Positions 46,146-56,129 of a stretch of 64,000 nt of DNA are shown one piece after another. The DNA comes from Leclercia sp. 29361 (GTDB taxonomy: Bacteria; Pseudomonadota; Gammaproteobacteria; Enterobacterales; Enterobacteriaceae). The notes below the pieces were generated by a model that saw only the letters and a list, made by a program, of their open reading frames with translations, did not search any database and was not told the origin of the DNA. The position numbers and the translations under genes were made by a program. The DNA lies in contig NZ_CP049786.1 in assembly GCF_011290365.1 (NCBI RefSeq), forward strand, positions 3,596,001 to 3,660,000, written 5' to 3'. Each line of letters begins with the position of its first letter. Within the stretch, counting starts at the first letter, position 1.

Positions 46146-46159
46146 TTGTTTTATATCAA
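46146..46159. promoter_or_regulatory. FNR site, distal (grcA)
   Basis: TTGTT-N4-ATCAA, a weaker FNR-like site centred exactly 53 bp from the proximal one, matching the two-site design (-40.5 and -93.5) known for E. coli yfiD/grcA. The rest of the 313-bp gap to ung shows nothing else I can name. Confidence 0.65.
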
Positions 46160-46297
46160 TTTTCCCCAAAGCCAGAATTCAAAAACGTCGTAATTTTTTA
46201 AATATTTTTCAGTAAGATGACCTTTTTCCCCCGGCAATTTTGCGCCCTCGTCATAAGCAGTTAAGCTAGGGACAGAGAAAATTCGCAGGAGAGCGAG

Positions 46298-46987
46298 ATG
46301 ACAACACCTTTAACCTGGCACGATGTACTGGCCGATGAGAAAAAGCAGCCTTATTTCGTCAACACCCTGAATACGGTAGCCGCTGAACGTGAGTCCGGCA
46401 CCACCATTTATCCGCCTCAGAAAGACGTCTTTAACGCCTTTCGTTTTACCGAACTGGCCGATGTCAAAGTGGTGATCCTGGGCCAGGATCCTTATCACGG
46501 GCCGGGTCAGGCGCACGGTCTGGCCTTTTCCGTGCGTCCGGGCGTGGCTACCCCTCCTTCCCTGCTGAATATGTATAAAGAACTGGAAGCCTCGGTCCCC
46601 GGCTTTACCCGGCCTGCGCATGGCTATCTGGAAAGCTGGGCGCGTCAGGGCGTACTGTTGCTCAACACCGTGCTGACGGTTCGCGCCGGACAGGCGCATT
46701 CGCATGCCAGTCTCGGCTGGGAGACATTTACGGATAAAGTCATCAGCCTGATTAATCAGCATCGGGAGGGGGTAGTGTTTTTACTGTGGGGATCGCACGC
46801 GCAGAAGAAAGGGGCGATCATTGATACCCAGCGTCATCATGTCCTGAAAGCACCGCACCCGTCACCGCTGTCAGCGCATCGCGGCTTTTTTGGCTGCAAT
46901 CATTTTGTGCTGGCGAATGAATGGCTGGAGAAACAGGGCGAAACGCCAATTGACTGGATGCCAGAGTTACCGGCTGAAAGTGAGTAG
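46298..46987 (+). CDS. ung: Uracil-DNA glycosylase
   Basis: A 229-residue family-1 glycosylase that excises uracil from DNA. Catalytic D64 ([13 protein letters not shown]) and H187 ([10 protein letters not shown]) are in place. It has a good ribosome-binding site (CAGGAGAG) and is convergent with yfiF across a REP pair. Confidence 0.98.
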   Translation: MTTPLTWHDVLADEKKQPYFVNTLNTVAAERESGTTIYPPQKDVFNAFRFTELADVKVVILGQDPYHGPGQAHGLAFSVRPGVATPPSLLNMYKELEASVPGFTRPAHGYLESWARQGVLLLNTVLTVRAGQAHSHASLGWETFTDKVISLINQHREGVVFLLWGSHAQKKGAIIDTQRHHVLKAPHPSPLSAHRGFFGCNHFVLANEWLEKQGETPIDWMPELPAESE

Positions 46988-46998
46988 ATAAGATAAAT

Positions 46999-47064
46999 AG
47001 GCCGGGTAAGGCGAAGCCGCCACCCGGCACACTGCCCGGCGGCGCTACGCTTGCCGGGCCTACG
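46999..47064. repeat. REP pair (BIME) between ung and yfiF
   Basis: Two inverted REP units (AGGCCGGGTAAGGCGAAGCC... and ...GCCCGGCGGCGCTACGCTTG) end in GGGCCTACG, filling the gap between convergent genes. Confidence 0.75.
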
Positions 47065-47089
47065 AACAAAGCGGGATTACGCTTTGTTC
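47064..47089 (-). other. Hairpin over the yfiF stop codon
   Basis: A 10-bp perfect stem GAACAAAGCG/CGCTTTGTTC with a 6-base loop. The yfiF stop (47077-47079) lies in the loop and the last codons in the stem. It could act as a 3' stability element with the adjoining BIME; there is no U-tract. Confidence 0.45.
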
Positions 47090-48177
47090 TGACGCCACCA
47101 CTCCGCCAACAGAACGCCGGTCGCAACGGATACGTTGAGGCTTTCTACATTGCCGGTGCCATCGATAGAGACGCTCAGATCGGCGCTGGACAGTGCCGCA
47201 TCGGTAAGACCATCACGCTCCTGACCCAGAACCAACACCATTTTACGCGGCAGCGTCGCTTTAAACAGCGGCGTCGTACCTTTATGGCTGGAGGTGGTCA
47301 CAATGGCATAGCCTGCTTTACGGAACTGCTCAATCGCTTCCAGTACGCTGTCGCCAGTGATCGGCTGAACGTGCTCCGCACCGCCTTCTGCCGTACGGAT
47401 TGCCGCACCGGATTCCAGCAGAGCCGCATCCTGCAACAGTACCCCTTTCACGCCGAAATGGGCGCAGCTGCGCATCATCGCGCCGAGGTTGTGCGGGTTA
47501 CCTACGTCTTCCAGGGCCAGTACGCAGTCATCTTCATCAGCCTGGCTGACCCACTGCTTAACGGTTGTCCCGTTACGTTTCTTAATCAGGAAGCAGACGC
47601 CACCGTGGTGTTCGGTGCCAGACGCTTTGGTGATCTCTGCATCGTCTACAACGTGGTAGGCTTTGCGATTAGCCGCCATCCAGCGCAGCGCTTCTTTGAA
47701 ACGCGGCGTGACGCTCTGGATAAACCAGGCGCGCACGATGCAGTCTGGACGGCTCTGGAACAGGGCCTGACAGGCATTTTCGCCATAAACGCGGGTCTCT
47801 TCCGCGCGCTGACGGCGAATCACTTCCGGATCTATAACCGTTTTACCGGCCATGCTGCCGTGATCGACAGGCGCTTTGGACTCATCGCCTGGCGCGCGGG
47901 AAACGGTACGCCATGGTGACGCATCGCGGTTAAAGTCGTCGCGTTTGAAATCATCACGCTTACGGTCGTCACGTTTGCGATCGTCGCGTTTGCGGTCATC
48001 ACCGCGGCTGTTTCTCTCATCGCGGGCGGGGCGACGGCCACCGTCTGCACGAGATGGCCCTGGACGCCCGCCACCTTTTCCGGTACGCGGATTTTCGGTG
48101 CGTTTATCAGAGTCATCATCACTGCGGACATACATCACTTTGACCTTGCCGCTTTTGTTTTTCAGTTCGTCGTTCAT
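47077..48177 (-). CDS. yfiF: TrmH/SpoU-family RNA 2'-O-methyltransferase-like protein YfiF
   Basis: A 366-residue protein: a low-complexity, Arg/Asp-rich N-terminal region (about 1-100) and a C-terminal SpoU methyltransferase domain (about 190-366; [42 protein letters not shown]). RNA substrate unknown. It is longer than my memory of E. coli YfiF (about 345 residues), and the excess falls in a tandem DDRKR repeat. The start at 48177 has GGAG at seven bases; a further in-frame ATG four codons upstream is less well placed. Confidence 0.93.
   Translation of the reverse strand: MNDELKNKSGKVKVMYVRSDDDSDKRTENPRTGKGGGRPGPSRADGGRRPARDERNSRGDDRKRDDRKRDDRKRDDFKRDDFNRDASPWRTVSRAPGDESKAPVDHGSMAGKTVIDPEVIRRQRAEETRVYGENACQALFQSRPDCIVRAWFIQSVTPRFKEALRWMAANRKAYHVVDDAEITKASGTEHHGGVCFLIKKRNGTTVKQWVSQADEDDCVLALEDVGNPHNLGAMMRSCAHFGVKGVLLQDAALLESGAAIRTAEGGAEHVQPITGDSVLEAIEQFRKAGYAIVTTSSHKGTTPLFKATLPRKMVLVLGQERDGLTDAALSSADLSVSIDGTGNVESLNVSVATGVLLAEWWRQNKA
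47926..48000. repeat. In-frame 15-bp tandem repeat (5 copies) in yfiF
   Basis: Five consecutive 15-bp units encode [20 protein letters not shown] and DDFNR. Copies differ at third positions and in one or two codons, so the array is not brand new, but expansion or contraction by slippage would stay in frame. Confidence 0.88.
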
Positions 48178-48382
48178 GCTTTTCTCCACCAGCGCTGCGC
48201 GAAGCGCGCAGATTACCCGATGTACCCGCGCATAGCCATTACTTCGTATAAAAGCCTGTGACTATTGTTCTTATTGAATAAAACGCATTGTCGTTTCAAA
48301 CAGGGTCGTTGATAATATGTAACATATTGGAAACATAACCGGCATGTTGCCGATTTGTCCCCCGCTCTACCTGAGGTTAGTT

Positions 48383-48802
48383 ATGAATACCGTATGTGCC
48401 AACTGCCAGGCTCTTAACCGCATTCCGGATGATCGAGTTGATGATGGAGCAAAATGCGGACGCTGCGGTCATGAATTGTTCGATGGTGATGTCATTAATG
48501 CTACCGGTGCAACTCTGGATAAACTGCTGAAGGACGATCTGCCGGTAGTGGTCGATTTCTGGGCGCCATGGTGCGGCCCGTGCCGTAACTTCGCGCCAAT
48601 CTTTGAAGATGTCGCTGAGGAGCGTAGCGGGAAAATGCGTTTCGTAAAAGTGAACACCGAGGCTGAACGTGAGTTAAGCGCCCGCTTCCGCATTCGCAGC
48701 ATCCCGACCATCATGATTTTCAAGAATGGTGAAGTTGTCGATATGCTGAACGGTGCAGTCCCGAAAGCGCCGTTTGATAGCTGGCTGAACGAATCCCTCT
48801 GA
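48383..48802 (+). CDS. trxC: Thioredoxin 2 (TrxC)
   Basis: A 139-residue thioredoxin with an N-terminal zinc-binding domain (C5, C8, C25, C28) and active-site WCGPC (C64, C67). It reduces protein disulfides and is induced by oxidative stress in relatives. The start at 48383 matches the family; an upstream in-frame ATG is unsupported. Confidence 0.97.
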   Translation: MNTVCANCQALNRIPDDRVDDGAKCGRCGHELFDGDVINATGATLDKLLKDDLPVVVDFWAPWCGPCRNFAPIFEDVAEERSGKMRFVKVNTEAERELSARFRIRSIPTIMIFKNGEVVDMLNGAVPKAPFDSWLNESL

Positions 48803-48807
48803 TATTC

Positions 48808-48830
48808 CGGGGCACGTAACTTGTGCCCCG
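48808..48830 (+). other. Hairpin between trxC and tapT
   Basis: An 8-bp stem CGGGGCAC/GTGCCCCG with a 7-base loop directly after trxC; no poly-T follows, so at most a weak terminator or mRNA 3' barrier. Confidence 0.4.
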
Positions 48831-48873
48831 CCCTCGCCTCTGCGAGAATGGCGTTTTTTCTGCGCACTCCCCC

Positions 48874-49572
48874 ATGACTGATAACGCCGTACTACAATTG
48901 CGCGCTGAACGCCTGGCGCGTGCGACTCGCCCCTTTCTTGCCCGTGGTAACCGCATTCGTCGCTGTCAGCGTTGCCTGCTGCCGCTTAAGCAATGCCTGT
49001 GCGCGACCCTGACCCCCAGCCATGCCGAAAGCCGTTTTTGTCTGGTGATGTTTGATACTGAACCGATGAAGCCCAGCAATACCGGACGGCTGATCGCGGA
49101 TATTTTACCGGATACTACCGCCTTCCAGTGGTCACGCACTGAGCCGCCACAGGCGCTGCTCGATCTCGTCACCAGCCCCGATTATCAACCGATGGTAGTG
49201 TTCCCGGCCTCCTATGCCGGTGATACGCGTCAGGTGCTGACGGCTCCGCCTTCCGGAAAGCCGCCGCTGTTTATCATGCTGGATGGCACATGGACCGAGG
49301 CGCGCAAGATGTTTCGCAAGAGCCCTTACCTGGATGCTTTGCCGGTTATCTCCGTCGATCTGTCGCGCGTTTCAAATTACCGACTCCGGGAAGCCCATGC
49401 GGACGGCCAGTACTGCACCGCCGAAGTGGCAATTGCCCTGCTGGATCTGGCGGGAGATGTGCAGGCGGCGAACGCGCTGGGCGATCACTTCTCTCTTTTC
49501 CGTGAACGCTATCTGGCCGGAAAACCCATTCGTACGGGAAGCATCACAGCAGCGGAGCCGGAAAGCGTTTAA
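48874..49572 (+). CDS. tapT: tRNA-uridine aminocarboxypropyltransferase TapT (YfiP)
   Basis: A 232-residue DTW-domain enzyme that adds the acp group from SAM to U47 of certain tRNAs. The family DGTW motif (LDGTWTEARKM) and an N-terminal zinc-type cysteine set (CQRCLLPLKQCLC) are visible. The start at 48874 matches E. coli YfiP; the longer frame begins inside the trxC downstream hairpin. 35 bp before patZ, so probably co-transcribed. Confidence 0.94.
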   Translation: MTDNAVLQLRAERLARATRPFLARGNRIRRCQRCLLPLKQCLCATLTPSHAESRFCLVMFDTEPMKPSNTGRLIADILPDTTAFQWSRTEPPQALLDLVTSPDYQPMVVFPASYAGDTRQVLTAPPSGKPPLFIMLDGTWTEARKMFRKSPYLDALPVISVDLSRVSNYRLREAHADGQYCTAEVAIALLDLAGDVQAANALGDHFSLFRERYLAGKPIRTGSITAAEPESV

Positions 49573-49607
49573 AATCATCAGGTCACTCGCCCTTTCAGGA
49601 GACTTGT

Positions 49608-52271
49608 ATGAGCCAGCGCGGGTTAGAAGCCTTACTCCGCCCCAAATCCATCGCCGTGATCGGCGCGTCGATGAAACCCGAACGCGCCGGTTACCTGATG
49701 ATGCGAAACCTGCTCGCAGGCGGTTTTAACGGCCCGATCCTGCCGGTGACGCCCGCGTATAAAGCCGTGCTGGGCGTCCTGGCCTGGCCCGATGTGGACA
49801 GCCTGCCCTTTATCCCCGATCTCGCGGTGCTCTGTACCCACGCCCGACGCAATATCACGCTCCTCGAGGCGCTGGGGAAAAAGGGCTGTAAAACCTGCAT
49901 CATTCTCTCCTCGCCGCCTGAACAGCAAAAAGAGCTGATGGCCTGCGCGGCGCGATACCAGATGCGACTCCTGGGGCCAAACAGCCTTGGCCTGCTGGCC
50001 CCCTGGCAGGGGCTGAACGCCAGTTTCTCTCCCGTTCCGATACGTAAAGGCAAGCTGGCCTTTATCTCCCAGTCGGCGGCGGTCTCCAATACCATCCTCG
50101 ACTGGGCCCAGCAGCGCGAGATGGGATTCTCCTACTTCATCGCCCTGGGCGATGGGCTGGACATTGATGTCGACGAGCTGCTGGATTTCCTGGCGCGCGA
50201 TACTAAAACCAGCGCCATCCTGCTTTACCTTGAGCATCTTAGCGATGCGCGACGCTTTGTGTCGGCGGCCCGCAGCGCCTCGCGCAATAAACCGATTCTG
50301 GTGATCAAAAGCGGACGCAGCCCGGCCGCCCAGCGTCTGCTGCATTCGCATTCGGGGATGGATCCGGCCTGGGATGCGGCCATCCAGCGTGCCGGCCTGT
50401 TGCGCGTTCAGGATACCCACGAACTCTTTTCCGCTGTCGAAACGCTGAGCCATATGCGTCCGCTCCGGGGAGAGCGGCTGATGATCATCAGCAACGGTGC
50501 CGCCCCCGCCGCGCTGGCGCTGGACGAGCTCTGGCTGCGCAACGGGAAGCTGGCCGCGCTCAGCGAAGAGACACTCCAGCGCCTGCGTGAGACGCTCCCG
50601 CCCGGCGTAGAGCCCGGTAATCCCCTTGATTTGCGCGATGATGCCAGCAGCGATCGCTATATCAGCGCCTTCAACATCTTGCTGGAAAGCCAGGATTTTG
50701 ATGCCCTGATGGTCATTCACTCTCCGAGTGCTGCAGCGCCGGGTAGCGAAAGCGCCCGTTCACTGATTGAGGCCGTGAAGAAGCATCCGCGGGGGAAATA
50801 CGTGTCGCTGCTAACCAACTGGTGCGGTGAGTTTTCTTCGCAGGAGGCGCGGCGCCTGTTCAGCGAGGCGGGATTGCCAACATACCGCACCCCGGAAGGC
50901 ACCATCACTGCCTTTATGCATATGGTGGAGTACCGGCGTAACCAGAAACAGCTGCGGGAAACACCTGCGCTGCCGGGGAATCTGACGGCCAATACCGGAC
51001 ATGCCCGGGCCCTGCTGCAACGCGCCATTGACGACGGCGCGCGTTCGCTGGATACCCATGAGGTGCAGCCGATCCTCAACGCCTTTGGCATGCATACCCT
51101 ACCGACCTGGATCGCCAGCGACAGCGCGGAAGCGGTGCATATCGCCGAGCAGATTGGTTATCCGGTGGCGCTGAAACTGCGCTCCCCCGATATCCCGCAT
51201 AAGTCAGAAGTACAGGGCGTGATGCTGTACCTGCGCACCGCGGCGGAAGTTCAGCAGGCGGCTGATGCGATTATCGATCGCGTTAAAATGACCTGGCCTC
51301 AGGCACGGATCCATGGCCTGCTGGTGCAAAGCATGGCCAACCGTGCGGGCGCGCAGGAGCTACGGGTGGTGGTAGAACAGGATCCGGTCTTCGGTCCGCT
51401 GATCATGCTGGGTGAAGGAGGCGTGGAGTGGCGCCCTGAAGATCAAGCGGTGGTTGCCCTGCCTCCACTGAACATGAACCTCGCCCGTTATCTGGTCATT
51501 CAGGCAATCAAGAGCAAGAAGATCCGCGGGCGCAGCGCCTTACGACCGCTGGATATTGCCGCCCTGAGCCAGTTCCTGGTGCAGGTATCGAACCTGATTG
51601 TCGACAGTCCGGAAATCCAGCGCCTGGATATTCATCCTTTACTGGCCTCCGGCAGCGAGCTGACGGCGCTGGATGTGACGATGGATGTGGCAGCCTTTAC
51701 CGGCGATCGCGAAAGCCGACTGGCGATCCGCCCTTACCCCCATCAGCTTGAGGAGTGGGTGGAGATGAAAAATGGCGAGCAGTCGCTATTTCGTCCCATT
51801 CTGCCGGAAGATGAACCGCAGCTGCAGCGCTTTATCGCCCAGGTAACAAAAGAAGATCTGTACTATCGCTACTTTAGTGAAATCAACGAATTTACCCACG
51901 AAGATTTAGCCAATATGACGCAGATCGACTACGATCGGGAAATGGCGTTTGTTGCCGTCCGCCGCACTGATGAGGGCGATGAGATCCTTGGCGTGACGCG
52001 CGCTATCTCCGATCCCGATAACGTCGATGCAGAATTTGCGGTGCTGGTTCGCTCCGATCTAAAAGGGTTGGGGTTAGGAAGACGGTTACTGGAAAAGCTG
52101 ATCGGTTATACGCGAGATCACGGACTTATCCGCCTCAATGGCATTACTATGCCCAACAACCGTGGCATGATCGCCCTGGCGCGAAAATTAGGCTTTACCG
52201 TTGATATTCAGCTGGAAGACGGCATTGTCGGGTTGACGCTGGCGCTGATGTCGGCAGGTAAACAAGAGTAA
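49608..52271 (+). CDS. patZ: Protein lysine acetyltransferase PatZ (Pka/YfiQ)
   Basis: An 887-residue protein with an NDP-forming acyl-CoA synthetase-like region (about 1-460), an ATP-grasp region (about 490-700; VALKLRSPDIPHKSEVQGV) and a C-terminal GNAT acetyltransferase domain (about 730-885; VLVRSDLKGLGLGRRLLEKL). It acetylates lysines, including those of acetyl-CoA synthetase and RNase R, in relatives. It has a good ribosome-binding site (AGGAGA) and follows tapT. Confidence 0.96.
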   Translation: MSQRGLEALLRPKSIAVIGASMKPERAGYLMMRNLLAGGFNGPILPVTPAYKAVLGVLAWPDVDSLPFIPDLAVLCTHARRNITLLEALGKKGCKTCIILSSPPEQQKELMACAARYQMRLLGPNSLGLLAPWQGLNASFSPVPIRKGKLAFISQSAAVSNTILDWAQQREMGFSYFIALGDGLDIDVDELLDFLARDTKTSAILLYLEHLSDARRFVSAARSASRNKPILVIKSGRSPAAQRLLHSHSGMDPAWDAAIQRAGLLRVQDTHELFSAVETLSHMRPLRGERLMIISNGAAPAALALDELWLRNGKLAALSEETLQRLRETLPPGVEPGNPLDLRDDASSDRYISAFNILLESQDFDALMVIHSPSAAAPGSESARSLIEAVKKHPRGKYVSLLTNWCGEFSSQEARRLFSEAGLPTYRTPEGTITAFMHMVEYRRNQKQLRETPALPGNLTANTGHARALLQRAIDDGARSLDTHEVQPILNAFGMHTLPTWIASDSAEAVHIAEQIGYPVALKLRSPDIPHKSEVQGVMLYLRTAAEVQQAADAIIDRVKMTWPQARIHGLLVQSMANRAGAQELRVVVEQDPVFGPLIMLGEGGVEWRPEDQAVVALPPLNMNLARYLVIQAIKSKKIRGRSALRPLDIAALSQFLVQVSNLIVDSPEIQRLDIHPLLASGSELTALDVTMDVAAFTGDRESRLAIRPYPHQLEEWVEMKNGEQSLFRPILPEDEPQLQRFIAQVTKEDLYYRYFSEINEFTHEDLANMTQIDYDREMAFVAVRRTDEGDEILGVTRAISDPDNVDAEFAVLVRSDLKGLGLGRRLLEKLIGYTRDHGLIRLNGITMPNNRGMIALARKLGFTVDIQLEDGIVGLTLALMSAGKQE

Positions 52272-52381
52272 GGTACTGGAAATGTTGACCACTTTAAACG
52301 GCACTGATGGTATGATTGCCCGCTTCTGTTGTCTGCATAGTCCACATAATCCTTCAATGAACAGAGAAGAAACGCACTGTG

Positions 52382-53737
52382 ATGTTGTCCAAATTTAAGC
52401 GTAATAAACATCAACAACACCTTGCTCAACTACCGAAGCTTTCTCAGTCAGTTGATGATGTAGAGTTCTTTTATGCTCCCGCCGATTTTCGGGAGACGCT
52501 ACTGGAAAAAATTGCCAGCGCAACGCATCGTATTTGCATTATCGCGCTTTATCTTGAACAGGATGAAGGCGGCAGCGCCATTTTACGCGCGGTATACGAG
52601 GCCAAACGTCAGCGCCCTGAACTGGATGTCCGCATTCTGGTTGACTGGCATCGCGCCCAGCGCGGCCGTATCGGTGCGGCTGCATCTAACACCAATGCCG
52701 ACTGGTATTGCCGCATGGCGCAGGAAAACCCTGGCGTAGACGTGGCGGTTTATGGTGTCCCGGTCAACACCCGTGAAGCGCTCGGTGTACTCCATTTCAA
52801 AGGCTTTATCATTGATGACAGCGTGCTGTACAGCGGCGCGAGCCTGAATGACGTCTATCTGCATCAGTTGGATAAATACCGTTACGATCGCTATCACCTG
52901 GTGCGTAATGCCCGTATGGCGGACGTCATGTTCGGGTGGGTGGATCAGAACCTGGTGCACGGTCGCGGCGTGAATCGCCTTGACGATCCCCATCGTCCAA
53001 AAAGTCCGGAGATCAAAAATGACATTCGCCTTTTCCGTCAGGAACTGCGCGATGCCATGTTTCATTTCCAGGGTGATGCAGACAACGAACAGCTTGCGGT
53101 GACTCCGCTGGTAGGCCTGGGAAAATCCAGCCTGCTCAATAAGACCATTTTCCATCTTATGCCGTGTACCGAGCATAAGCTGACCATCTGTACGCCATAC
53201 TTCAACCTGCCGGCTGTGCTGGTGCGTAATATCATTCAGCTCTTACGCGACGGCAAAAAGGTAGAGATTATCGTGGGCGATAAAACCGCGAACGATTTCT
53301 TCATTCCGGAAGATCAGCCGTTTAAGATCATCGGTGCCCTGCCTTATCTGTATGAGATCAACCTGCGCCGCTTCCTGAGCCGCCTGCAGTATTATGTGAA
53401 TACCGATCAGCTGGTGGTACGTCTCTGGAAAGATGAAGACAACAGCTATCACCTGAAAGGGATGTGGGTTGATGATGAGTGGATGCTGCTGACGGGGAAT
53501 AACCTCAACCCGCGCGCATGGCGACTGGATCTTGAGAATGCCATTCTGATCCACGACCCGCGTCATGAACTGGCCCCTCAACGCGAGCGTGAGCTGGAGC
53601 TGATCCGCACCCACACCACTGTGGTGAATCATTATCGCGAGCTGCAAAGCATCGCTGATTACCCGGTTAAGGTCAGAAAACTGATCCGCCGCCTGCGCAG
53701 GATCCGAATCGATCGCTTAATCAGCCGCATCTTGTAA
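52382..53737 (+). CDS. pssA: CDP-diacylglycerol-serine O-phosphatidyltransferase
   Basis: A 451-residue type-I phosphatidylserine synthase of the phospholipase D superfamily, the first committed step of phosphatidylethanolamine synthesis. Two HKD-type motifs are present: HFKGFIIDDSVLYSGA and YHLKGMWVDDEWMLLTG. The start at ATG 52382 gives the standard MLSKFKRNKHQQ N terminus; a GTG one codon earlier is unlikely. A basic C-terminal end fits membrane association. Confidence 0.98.
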   Translation: MLSKFKRNKHQQHLAQLPKLSQSVDDVEFFYAPADFRETLLEKIASATHRICIIALYLEQDEGGSAILRAVYEAKRQRPELDVRILVDWHRAQRGRIGAAASNTNADWYCRMAQENPGVDVAVYGVPVNTREALGVLHFKGFIIDDSVLYSGASLNDVYLHQLDKYRYDRYHLVRNARMADVMFGWVDQNLVHGRGVNRLDDPHRPKSPEIKNDIRLFRQELRDAMFHFQGDADNEQLAVTPLVGLGKSSLLNKTIFHLMPCTEHKLTICTPYFNLPAVLVRNIIQLLRDGKKVEIIVGDKTANDFFIPEDQPFKIIGALPYLYEINLRRFLSRLQYYVNTDQLVVRLWKDEDNSYHLKGMWVDDEWMLLTGNNLNPRAWRLDLENAILIHDPRHELAPQRERELELIRTHTTVVNHYRELQSIADYPVKVRKLIRRLRRIRIDRLISRIL

Positions 53738-53742
53738 TATTC

Positions 53743-53768
53743 AGCCCTGTCATTGACGGGGCTTTTTT
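53743..53768 (+). terminator. Terminator after pssA
   Basis: An AGCCC-TGTC/GAC-GGGGCT hairpin followed by TTTTTT. The T-run ends just before the yfiM ribosome-binding site, so read-through would feed yfiM. Confidence 0.8.
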
Positions 53769-53780
53769 ATGGAGGTCGTT

Positions 53781-54104
53781 GTGCGTTATTTCCTGTTAAT
53801 GAGCTGCCTGGTATTGTGCGGCTGCAGCCATATGGCTCAGGATAGCTGGTCTGGTCAGGATAAGGCGCAACACTTTTTAGCATCGGCGATGCTATCAGCC
53901 GCGGGTAATGAATATGCCCAACGCCAGGGTGTTAGCCACGATCGTAGCGCTGCGTACGGCCTGATGTTTTCAGTAAGTCTGGGAGCATCGAAAGAGCTGT
54001 GGGACAGCCGCCCGGCGGGGAGCGGCTGGAGCTGGAAAGATTTTGCGTGGGATATCGCCGGGGCCACTGCTGGCTATAGCCTGTGGCAACTGGCGGAGCA
54101 CTAA
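53781..54104 (+). CDS. yfiM: Lipoprotein YfiM
   Basis: A 107-residue predicted lipoprotein: hydrophobic start, lipobox LCGC with lipid-bearing Cys near residue 15, then a conserved body ([37 protein letters not shown]). Function unknown. I start it at GTG 53781 because GGAGG lies five bases before it; an ATG at 53769 would put that site inside the gene. Its stop overlaps that of the convergent kgtP (54101-54104). Confidence 0.9.
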   Translation: MRYFLLMSCLVLCGCSHMAQDSWSGQDKAQHFLASAMLSAAGNEYAQRQGVSHDRSAAYGLMFSVSLGASKELWDSRPAGSGWSWKDFAWDIAGATAGYSLWQLAEH

Positions 54105-55408
54105 AGACGGATCCCCTTCCCTTTTCGGTGCAGCATTAAAGAGACGACAAACGCCAGCGCGCCCATCAGCGTGACGTACCAGAAGAAGGTCGTTTCACTG
54201 CCTACCGACTTCAGTGACAGCGCGACATATTCCGCCGAACCGCCAAACAGCGCATTCGCCACCGCATAAGACAACCCAACTCCCAGGGCACGCACCTGAG
54301 CGGGGAACATCTCTGCTTTAAGGATACCGCTGATCGAGGTGTAAAAACTGGCTATGATCAGCGCGACCATTACCAGGGCGAACGCGGCATAAGGGGAAGA
54401 AACATGCTGAAGCGCCGTGAGAATAGGTACTGTGCATAATGCCGACAAGCCGCCAAAGATCAGCATTGAATTCCGGCGGCCGATTTTATCCGATAGCGCG
54501 CCGATAACAGGCTGAATGAGCATAAAGACAAATAGCGCCCCCGTCATGACCATACTCGCCACGTTAGCGTGCATGCCCGTGGTATTAACTAGATACTTCT
54601 GCATATAGGTCGTGAAGGTATAGAAGGTGAGCGAGCCGCCTGCGGTAAAGCCAAGCACCATCAAAAATGCCTTACGGTTACGCCATAAACCTTTGAATGA
54701 ACCCGCCTCTTTTAACGCTCTCACCTCTTTTCGTGATGTTTCTTCCAGCTGACGGCGTAACCATAACGCCACAACGGCAAGTACTGCGCCGAGCGCAAAA
54801 GGAATACGCCATCCCCATGCCCGGAGATCTTCATCACTTAACACCTGCTGCAGGATCACCACGGCCAGGAGCGCCAACAGCTGACCGCCAATCAGCGTTA
54901 CATACTGAAAGGAGGCATAAAAACCTTTACGCCCTTCCACTGCGACTTCACTCATATAAGTTGCGCTTGTGCCATATTCTCCCCCGACGGAAAGACCCTG
55001 GAACAATCGCGCCAGTAACAGTAAGGCCGGTGCCCATGTGCCAATAGCGTCATAGCCGGGCAAACAGGCGATAACCAAAGAGCCGAAACACATCATGCAG
55101 ACGGAGATCAGCATGGACGTTTTACGCCCTTTACGATCGGCGATACGACCAAACAGCCAGCCGCCAATCGGACGCATTAAAAAGCCAGCAGCGAAAACGC
55201 CTGCCGTTTGCAGCAGCTGGGTCGTGGTATTGCCAGATGGGAAGAAGATATGGGCAAAGTAGAGTGAGCAAAACGAGTAAACGTAAAAGTCGAACCATTC
55301 AACCAGATTGCCTGAAGATGCGCCGACGATTGCCCAGATCCTGCGGCGAGTGTCGCCGTCTGCTGCTTTTTTACTATCCGTATCTGTACTTGCTACGGTT
55401 ACTGTCAT
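54101..55408 (-). CDS. kgtP: Alpha-ketoglutarate permease (KgtP)
   Basis: A 435-residue MFS proton symporter of the metabolite:H+ symporter family with 12 membrane segments. Signature [15 protein letters not shown] at the start, [13 protein letters not shown] between segments 2 and 3, and [17 protein letters not shown] near segment 5. It imports 2-oxoglutarate. The length and termini agree with E. coli KgtP. About 150 bp upstream lies the DUF4385 gene, with no clear shared promoter. Confidence 0.97.
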   Translation of the reverse strand: MTVTVASTDTDSKKAADGDTRRRIWAIVGASSGNLVEWFDFYVYSFCSLYFAHIFFPSGNTTTQLLQTAGVFAAGFLMRPIGGWLFGRIADRKGRKTSMLISVCMMCFGSLVIACLPGYDAIGTWAPALLLLARLFQGLSVGGEYGTSATYMSEVAVEGRKGFYASFQYVTLIGGQLLALLAVVILQQVLSDEDLRAWGWRIPFALGAVLAVVALWLRRQLEETSRKEVRALKEAGSFKGLWRNRKAFLMVLGFTAGGSLTFYTFTTYMQKYLVNTTGMHANVASMVMTGALFVFMLIQPVIGALSDKIGRRNSMLIFGGLSALCTVPILTALQHVSSPYAAFALVMVALIIASFYTSISGILKAEMFPAQVRALGVGLSYAVANALFGGSAEYVALSLKSVGSETTFFWYVTLMGALAFVVSLMLHRKGKGIRL

Positions 55409-55560
55409 TTTAAATCCCCTGTCTTACATTGCGGGCCATTGCACCCATTCCAGTAAAACCAGATTTAAAATTTAACGTTAGGTAAAAAAATTGTTTCTAT
55501 TATGTTTCATTTAATTTTGTGAGACACATCATAAAACGGGGGCTGGTATGGGAGCCATCT

Positions 55561-56016
55561 TCATCCCCATTTTTTCTGATGCGCTTGTTTTCTTTGCAAA
55601 TAATCTTCGTCAGCACGAATTTTATCCCACCATCCTTTGAAAACTTTTGCCGCTTCGGCTTTAATGGGATCATGATCTAACGGACGAACATTGCGTTCAT
55701 CGTCGTACTTTTTCCCGCCTTTATGGTTGGCGTAGCGTCTGGCGCGGGTATAACCCATCTGAATAAATTTTCTGGCCATATCCATGCCAACGAAATCGTC
55801 TTGCTGGCGGTATTGCTCAAATAACGCGTAAATCTCCTGCGCAGATTTTGTCGCAACCACAGCATTCTTGTATCGCCAGTAAGGCAGGATTTCACTTTTG
55901 TAAGGTTCAACCAGCAGAACACCTTGCTCTCCCCGCCCCACCTGGTAAAGCTCAGGGTGATCACGAAAGTTGGTGTTGGCGAAATCCTGTTCATAGTTAA
56001 AGGGTGGGTTCGGCAA
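55561..56016 (-). CDS. DUF4385 family protein
   Basis: A 151-residue soluble basic protein of unknown function matching the DUF4385 family pattern (HPELYQVGRGEQGVLLVEPYKS, DDFVGMDMARKF, MGYTRARRYANHKGGKKYD). No signal peptide or membrane segment. The start is TTG at 56016 with GAGG five bases before. It lies between kgtP and the rRNA operon on the same strand as both. I know of no counterpart here in E. coli K-12. Confidence 0.88.
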   Translation of the reverse strand: MPNPPFNYEQDFANTNFRDHPELYQVGRGEQGVLLVEPYKSEILPYWRYKNAVVATKSAQEIYALFEQYRQQDDFVGMDMARKFIQMGYTRARRYANHKGGKKYDDERNVRPLDHDPIKAEAAKVFKGWWDKIRADEDYLQRKQAHQKKWG

Positions 56017-56089
56017 AATAACCTCGCTGATGATACGTATCTTGTTATTTTAGCCAGAGATTGTGAAGTTTGCCCGGTTCGGGAAATGC

Positions 56090-56122
56090 AAAAAACCCCG
56101 TACCTACCGGTACGGGGTTTCT
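56090..56122 (-). terminator. Terminator of the rRNA operon
   Basis: AAACCCCGTACC-GGTA-GGTACGGGGTTT followed on the minus strand by a T-run, immediately downstream of 5S. Confidence 0.92.
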
Positions 56123-56129
56123 TTAATTG

